DNA of 64,000 bases from contig JAWQUS010000007.1 in assembly GCA_036365455.1 (NCBI GenBank), forward strand, positions 16,136,001 to 16,200,000. Direction: 5' to 3'. Below are positions 60,801 to 64,000 of this stretch, in pieces. The stretch comes from Macrosoma leucophasiata (lineage: Eukaryota; Arthropoda; Insecta; Lepidoptera; Hedylidae). Below the pieces are notes generated by a model, which was given only the letters and a program-made list of their open reading frames with translations, was not told the origin of the DNA and made no database searches. The position numbers and the translations under genes were made by a program. Each line of letters begins with the position of its first letter. The first letter of the stretch is position 1.

Positions 60801-62197
60801 ATTGATATTTAGTGATGATTGTAAACCTCTACACAAAAACCAGTAGTCAAAATGCAGACGCCACCCATGAGACGTAAGTTACGTCTCTGTGATAGTTATT
60901 ACGGGGCCATACATTTCCATCTTACCGGAACACGATAGTGCTGAACACTAGAGGAAAGTCACCAAATATGGAATACCATTTTGTTTTGGGGGTATAAAAC
61001 AAGAACTTTACAGAAATGAAAACATTTTAATGTTATAATATTAAAATTACAAATCAGTCATATATTTATAACTAGTAATTAACACTCTTCTATGAAGCAT
61101 ATCAATTAACAAAAATAAAATTGAACACTAAAATAAAATCACAAATGAATAACCAAATATGGAATAGGTATCCATATATGGAAAAACCAACATACTAATG
61201 ACAAAAATAGACATAAACATCAATGAGATCAAACAAACTTAATTATTATTATAGGAAAATTGTAAAAAAATAAAGAGGTAGCTAAAGAGGTAGGTCATTC
61301 ACTTGCAGAAGTCACAGAATCAAACTATCCATGTATCAAACACTGGACCAGCACAATCACAATGAGCCCAAAGCCCACACATTATGCACTTAATCCAGTT
61401 TTCTCCACTGGTATCTGTGGAAAAAAGTCTTTGGCAAAACATACATTCAGCATCAGCCGATTCAGGAGATGTCAGACTGTCCATATCTGGATTTTTATTG
61501 TAGTTCAAATTAGTATCAATATTTTTTCTAGACACAATATTTTAATTACACACACAAATTAATATATATACATATTTTAATTACGTCACAAAATATGAAT
61601 ATAAACGTAATATCGATAGAATAATCAATAGAATAACAAGTCTTTATTCATGCATAATACTTGAAAATACTCGGTTAATACATAGGTACCTTCAAAACTT
61701 TCTGCGCGACGATAAAACAAAACACATCTGCCACACGCGTATCGTTCGCGCAACTGACACAAAGGCGTGAGTGCGATAGTAAAGAGAGCGAGTGAAATAG
61801 AAGATGGTCGTATATTGCGTTTCATATTTATATTTTCGGAGAAATCAAGGAAGAATCAAAACTATATTAGGATACTATTCCATATTTGGTTACTTTCCTC
61901 TACCATATTGATACAAATCTAGTCAAAGGAATAGGTACCTTTACTTATTCCTTTGATTAAATTTGTATCAGGCAACTAGATGTTCAATAAATTATTAGTT
62001 TACCTAATAAGAAGATTCATTAGTAAATATTTTCAATATTTTTAACAGATTATTGGGATGCTAAGCTTCGAACGTATAGTTCATGGTTTGAAGAGGATCT
62101 GCAATACGGCACGGATGAATCCAAAAGGAATGCACCTAAGAAAAACAAGTTCTTTTCTTTGTTTGGAGGTCCTTTTAAAAGATTACAAATTGATTGA
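48803..62197 (+). CDS. CT4: diverged CRAL-TRIO domain protein, 7 coding exons, 308 aa
   Basis: Coding exons are 48803-48941, 50616-50772, 52944-53073, 56957-57088, 60294-60404, 60583-60691 and 62049-62197; they join in frame to 308 codons and TGA. Intron phases equal those of CT1-CT3; exon 6 has one extra codon. N domain: [40 protein letters not shown]. Lipid-binding domain: AFTMLSRATSPIGPKVNII, VRLKGIHFLNTPSIFEKFF, LPKDYGGTGSS. The tail is lysine-rich (NAPKKNKFFSLFGGPFKRL) unlike the acidic FRQLEFD-type ends of the other three. The ATG at 48803 follows an acceptor at 48792-48793, so an upstream in-frame ATG at 48782 would be intronic. Introns are large (up to 3.9 kb) and full of mobile elements. 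Presumed hydrophobic-ligand carrier. Confidence 0.9.
49563..49710 (-). repeat. Family A repeat (minus) in CT4 intron 1
   Basis: CCTGTAATTTCCGGCACAGA, CACCTTAGGCCTCAGGAGTG, GTCTATAGGCTGCAGTCACC; ends TTACATAAAAAA. A short GACGACGGCGACG run abuts its inner end. Confidence 0.75.
49812..50230 (+). mobile_element. Internally deleted RTE LINE fragment (same family as 28512-31770)
   Basis: Contains blocks matching the main RTE in order: AAACGCCACAGGCCTGGCAC (30412 there), CTCCCAGACTCGACGACATC, AGTATAACCAGCCCCTGTGT, TTAGCGTTTGTGGACTATA, then a jump to GTGAGGGCGGTCCAGGATCG and the tail. Several deletions; no usable frame. Confidence 0.8.
50930..51025 (-). repeat. Family C LINE 3'-end fragment in CT4 intron 2
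   Basis: ATGTATGTATGTATCTCCAC, CCAAGTCCCTAACGGGGTAG, TGTAGAGCGCCAGATATCCC. Confidence 0.65.
51228..51440 (+). repeat. Family A repeat, diverged, in CT4 intron 2
   Basis: GTTTATATAACGAAGGTGAT start, GATGACTGCCGCCTACAGAC, AGAGGTCAAAATGCATTGTC, and ATTAGAACACGATAGTCTG near the end. Confidence 0.6.
51500..51757 (-). repeat. Interspersed repeat (minus), CCCGGCAAACTTCGTATTGCC type
   Basis: Ends GGCAATACGAAGTTTGCCGG, GTCAGCTAG, the reverse complement of the openings at 27962 and 32585; contains TTTGGCTAATTTTGGTTTTG. Confidence 0.6.
52386..52700 (+). pseudogene. mariner transposase N-terminal fragment in CT4 intron 2
   Basis: Reads ELTREHFRAIIFHNFRRG, LSQEQFLAELVSIYELEAPS, then after a deletion DRHVTYEQKLKI. 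The first part is the paired-type HTH of mariner transposases; the RHVTY stretch normally lies about 80 residues later. The DD34D catalytic part is missing. The frame before 52386 is not mariner. Confidence 0.75.
54088..54241 (-). repeat. Family A repeat (minus) inside the TIR-bounded segment
   Basis: CACAGAGACATAACAACAAT, CAACGCATCTGCATTTTGAA, GTGCCTATAGGCTGCAATCA, AACATCAATGTGAACTACAT. Confidence 0.65.
54550..55020 (-). CDS. Possible two-exon small protein gene (68 aa), antisense in CT4 intron 3
   Basis: On the minus strand, exon 1 is 55020-54991 (ATG, 10 codons, MFTVKQQKQP) with a strong donor CCG|GTATGT. Exon 2 is 54726-54550 with acceptor TTTGTTTTCAG|GAG, in the same phase, reading ELPKAQFGVCIVDDGMKNGN, a lysine-rich middle, and ending TEIYHVGN before TAA. 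The intron is 264 nt. I do not recognise the protein. It has no signal peptide or membrane segment; it is basic in the middle with a C-terminal RRAGG. The consistent splice sites and frame favour a real gene or a recently captured gene fragment. No clear polyA signal follows closely. Confidence 0.4.
56223..56266. repeat. Perfect 21-bp inverted repeat, 2-nt spacer
   Basis: GTCATCAACGTGAACTGTAA plus G pairs exactly with its reverse complement across CT. The arm resembles part of repeat family A (ACAGTTCACGTTGATG), so it may be a family A scrap that was duplicated in inverted form. Confidence 0.85.
56690..56915 (+). repeat. Family B repeat in CT4 intron 3
   Basis: CTAGCGGCCCGCATCGGCTT start, TTCGCGTGATGTTATATAGC, CTCGATAAATGGCTATCTAA, AAACTCTTCAGCTTTATA. 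Best match to 2158-2372. Confidence 0.65.
57288..57535 (+). repeat. Interspersed repeat, CTAGCTGTTGCCCGCGG type, in CT4 intron 4
   Basis: Start CTAGCTGTTGCCCGCGGCTC, later ATCGGTTCAGCAGTTATTGC, end AACTTTCGCATTTATAATAT. Relative of the minus copy at 42375-42555. Confidence 0.6.
57768..57855 (-). repeat. SINE 3'-part fragment in CT4 intron 4
   Basis: TTATTTCACACCTGTAATCC, CCCGAAGGGGTAAGCAGAGG, TAAATGCATGCATTCAAACA match the tail half of the SINE at 42904-43188. Confidence 0.6.
58720..58805 (-). repeat. Family C LINE 3'-end fragment in CT4 intron 4
   Basis: TATCTTCACGCCAGGTCCCT, AACGGGGTAGGCAGAGAGTG, GATATCCCGGTCCTGACAAA. Confidence 0.65.
58869..58938 (+). tRNA. tRNA-like sequence (probably pseudo-tRNA or SINE head)
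   Basis: D arm GCTT-AGAGGTA-AAGC and a perfect T arm GCAGG-TTCGATT-CCTGC are clear. The acceptor stem pairs poorly (GACATAG against CGAAGTC) and the anticodon stem is not convincing. The 3' flank GAAGTCAAATTT, then TTCTTTCCC, is shared with the minus-strand tRNA-like copy at 6860-6934, pointing to a dispersed family with a tRNA-type promoter. Confidence 0.4.
59995..60247 (-). repeat. tRNA-headed SINE (minus) in CT4 intron 4
   Basis: Shares CGCCAGTTACGTTTTGGC, the block TTTCCAGAAAATGGATAAAG, CCCGGGAATCGAACCCAGAA and GGCTACCGAGGCA with 42904-43188. A short duplication around ACCACTGCCTGCCTCAGTAC lies inside the head. It ends about 45 bp before CT4 exon 5. Confidence 0.75.
60765..60950 (+). repeat. 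Family A repeat in CT4 intron 6, interrupted by a MITE
   Basis: GGAAGGCGACAAACAAACAT start, CAAAATGCAGACGCCACCCA, TACGGGGCCATACATTTCCA, GATAGTGCTGAACACTA. The next family A bases (CCAT) appear after the MITE at 61903. Confidence 0.7.
60951..61900 (-). mobile_element. pogo/Tigger-type MITE (950 bp) with TA duplication
   Basis: Ends GAGGAAAGTCACCAAATATG and (right end reversed) GAGGAAAGTAACCAAATATG; TA on both sides (60949-60950, 61901-61902). An internal ACCAAATATGGAATA at about 61150 repeats the terminal motif. It sits in a family A copy and carries a minus-strand C-terminal transposase remnant. TIRs differ from those at 36947-37836, so this is a second pogo-type family. Confidence 0.85.
61320..61535 (-). 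pseudogene. C-terminal PHD-like finger remnant of a pogo-type transposase
   Basis: Reads ADAECMFCQRLFSTDTSGEN and then WIKCIMCGLWAHCDCAGP, a C-x2-C...C-x2-C-x4-H-x2-C finger such as ends some Tigger/Jerky-type transposases. The DDE core is absent. The ATG at the start of the frame is probably accidental. Confidence 0.6.
61910..61969. repeat. Imperfect 24-bp inverted repeat
   Basis: GATACAAATCTAGTCAAAGG plus AATA (61910-61933) pairs with 61946-61969 with two mismatches across a 12-nt loop. It starts 8 bp beyond the MITE and its TA duplication. Confidence 0.75.
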
Positions 62198-62223
62198 TAA
62201 AACTGCCTTTTTATGTATAAAAC

Positions 62224-62229
62224 AATAAA
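62224..62229 (+). terminator. CT4 polyadenylation signal
   Basis: AATAAA 26 nt after the CT4 stop codon. Confidence 0.65.
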
Positions 62230-63230
62230 TACTGGATACATTAAGTAATGTACGAAAAGGGTGCCTTACTCGATCCCCGAATCGGGCATCAAGTAAGGCA
62301 GTAATTTTGGTATTTTTCTAACCAACAACATTTCCAGCACAGAAACTATAGTGCAATATAAAACCATGTCGGTTTTTAATTCAATTCACCCTAAACCGAT
62401 GCGCAGGGGCTCCACTTCCTCCGACAGTTTTGTATAGCATAATAGTATTAAAAAAAAATATGTATTGTTTGTTTTAATTCTACAATAAAGAAACTAAAAT
62501 CCTGTTCTGCCGCGGGAATGGAATTGTGAGCACCTCGTAAAGGCCGCAGCTTGGCCGCTTTTTGGTACTCTTTCTGATTATCTAAGTAAATAGTCGTTTA
62601 CCAAATCTTAGATGTAGTATGTACCTGCTCGTATGAGAGTGTGTGTATAATATATTATATTAAAAGTTGATCTGGCTTGTCCACTTTCGCCGAAATACAA
62701 GTGTGAATTTACTTTTTAACTTTTTATATGTAAATATTATATTTCCTCGTACAGCTATGTAGCATAGTAGGTATTGGTGGACACGGTAACATTTTTCGTA
62801 GCGTAGATTTCACATCTTCGCAGCATAGCTGCATAGCACATCTCTGGTGGACAAATACCCTTACCTACACTACAGACACACATACATTGTATAATATTTC
62901 GATCTCGGGTATTCAAAAATGTTAACAAATAAGTTGTAGATTACTATTAAATTGTGATATTTTTTATATGCGTGTTTTATTATTATTCCTTTGTTGTATT
63001 ATATGAAGGAATATGTATACTGTTATCATTTCACAGTCAAATGGTTTTGCAAAGATCAGAATGGTCCTGCTACTGCATTACACTTGATACCCCAGCGATT
63101 GTCATTGCTCATGCCTCAGAGTGAGTAAAGGAATACATGTAAGGTTGCAAAGAAGTAGGCCGCACGCGTCTCAGGGAACATCCTCTAAACACTACAAAAT
63201 CTAGGCAGTACCAGCTACCATACCGTACCA
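62230..63230. other. Region downstream of CT4, no gene seen
   Basis: No coding exon, repeat or RNA gene recognised. A pair of TTACTCGATCCCCGAATCGG and GGGCATCAAGTAAGG motifs near 62265-62300 forms a weak hairpin. Confidence 0.5.
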
Positions 63231-63231
63231 T

Positions 63232-63476
63232 TGTTTTTTTAATGTTTAAATGGCATCGCTATTACGCATATTGCCAGTGTCAAGTAAAACGATATTTCCA
63301 GCGTAAAAGTCAATCAGTCAATTATATATCATGTCAGTCAAGTGAGTCACAATCAGTAATTCAAGTAAAGCGATGGCTACATACCAGAACATTTACAATG
63401 AAGTTTTGGAGGCAACCTGAAAGACCGTGTTTTCGCACTGTTATTCTATTTCACTATACACGGGCACTGTTATAAA
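63232..63476 (+). repeat. Dispersed repeat D, copy 2
   Basis: Partner of 8757-9085; long shared blocks ATTGCCAGTGTCAAGTAAAA, CAGAACATTTACAATGAAGT and TTGGAGGCAACCTGAAAGA. Same orientation, about 54 kb apart. Confidence 0.6.
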
Positions 63477-63809
63477 TCTATATCAAACAAAATTCCACTA
63501 ACTTTATTTAATATACCTAACTCAAAAATACACCAAGAAAACGAAATTATATAAGAGCACCACACGCCTCTTTCAAGATTCCCGCCAAAACCTACCATTG
63601 TTGCATTGGACATAATTATATGTATAGCGTAACTGATTGTTTCTGTTGGGGTGAAACTGAATTCTTGACATTAATTTCACCGGTAATTTTCATGCAAATA
63701 CCTATAGATGTGTTAAGTCAAGTTATGTGGACACTTCGGGCAATACTTAAATGTGTCTGTGATGGTAGTACAAGCTGCTACGAAGTATTACGAACCAGTG
63801 TTGCTAAAC

Positions 63810-63960
63810 TATCGATAGATGCGCTATCGATAGTTGACCTCGACATGCTGCAATACTATCGATAGTATCGATAGTATTGCAGCATGGCGATATTTTCGAT
63901 AGTACTATCGCGCTATCGACTATTTTTTCGAGGTCACGATAGTTCACAATACTATCGATA
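63810..63960. promoter_or_regulatory. Cluster of five TATCGATA (DRE-type) motifs around a palindrome
   Basis: TATCGATA occurs at 63810, 63825, 63857, 63866 and 63953, with further CGATAG halves between. A perfect 21-bp inverted repeat with a 1-nt centre spans 63844-63886 and contains two of them. In Drosophila, TATCGATA is the DRE bound by DREF and competed for by the insulator protein BEAF-32. Whether it acts so here, for a gene beyond the window, is inference; it could also be the end of a foldback element. Confidence 0.45.
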
Positions 63961-64000
63961 GACTATTACTATTGCAACAACACTGTTACGAACAAGGTGA

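Noticed and set aside
1..64000. CRISPR arrays, bacterial operons or phage genes
   Set aside because: No regularly spaced repeats or prokaryotic gene organisation; everything recognised is eukaryotic and split by introns.

Overview
This window looks like a piece of a moth or butterfly (Lepidoptera) genome. It is AT-rich, its genes are split into many short exons by repeat-filled introns, and it carries an RTE-clade LINE, tRNA- and 5S-headed SINEs, Tc1/mariner/pogo and hAT-type elements and a Penelope-like element. No species can be named. All gene models were assembled by eye from splice sites and reading frame.

Layout: (1) 1-4.6 kb holds the last two coding exons of a PKA-type kinase of the PRKX/Pka-C3 class on the + strand. 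(2) 4.6-17 kb has no recognisable host gene. It holds tRNA-like sequence, several interspersed repeats and a 5'-truncated Penelope-like element (RT motif YVDD plus GIY-YIG endonuclease). (3) 17.0-62.2 kb is a head-to-tail array of four intact CRAL-TRIO lipid-transfer-type genes, all + strand, called here CT1-CT4. Each has seven coding exons with the same intron phases (exon sizes 139, 157, 130, 132, 111, 106 or 109, then 149-155 nt), giving 308-309 aa. (4) 62.2-64 kb holds no clear gene. It has a dispersed repeat also found near 8.8 kb and, at the end, a cluster of TATCGATA motifs around a 43-bp perfect palindrome.

The main result is the history of the array. CT2 and CT3 lie in two tandem units, 22525-36160 and 36161-46440. 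The unit starts inside the last intron of CT1 and ends downstream of CT2, so a broken copy of the start of CT1 exon 7 survives in front of CT3. Using one unit as the empty-site reference for the other shows that an RTE LINE (10-bp target duplication) and a pogo/Tigger relative landed in unit 1, and a pogo-type MITE (TA duplication) landed in unit 2. CT2 and CT3 are identical in exon 1, but exons 3-5 carry many amino-acid replacements. CT1-CT3 share a core promoter (TATCTAA 31 bp before a TCAGT initiator). CT4 is the most diverged copy, with a different upstream region containing a TATA box.

The four genes probably encode cytosolic carriers of small hydrophobic ligands; the ligands cannot be read from sequence. 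A possible two-exon small gene lies antisense in CT4 intron 3, between 17-bp terminal inverted repeats. The rest of the non-coding sequence is mostly decayed mobile DNA.
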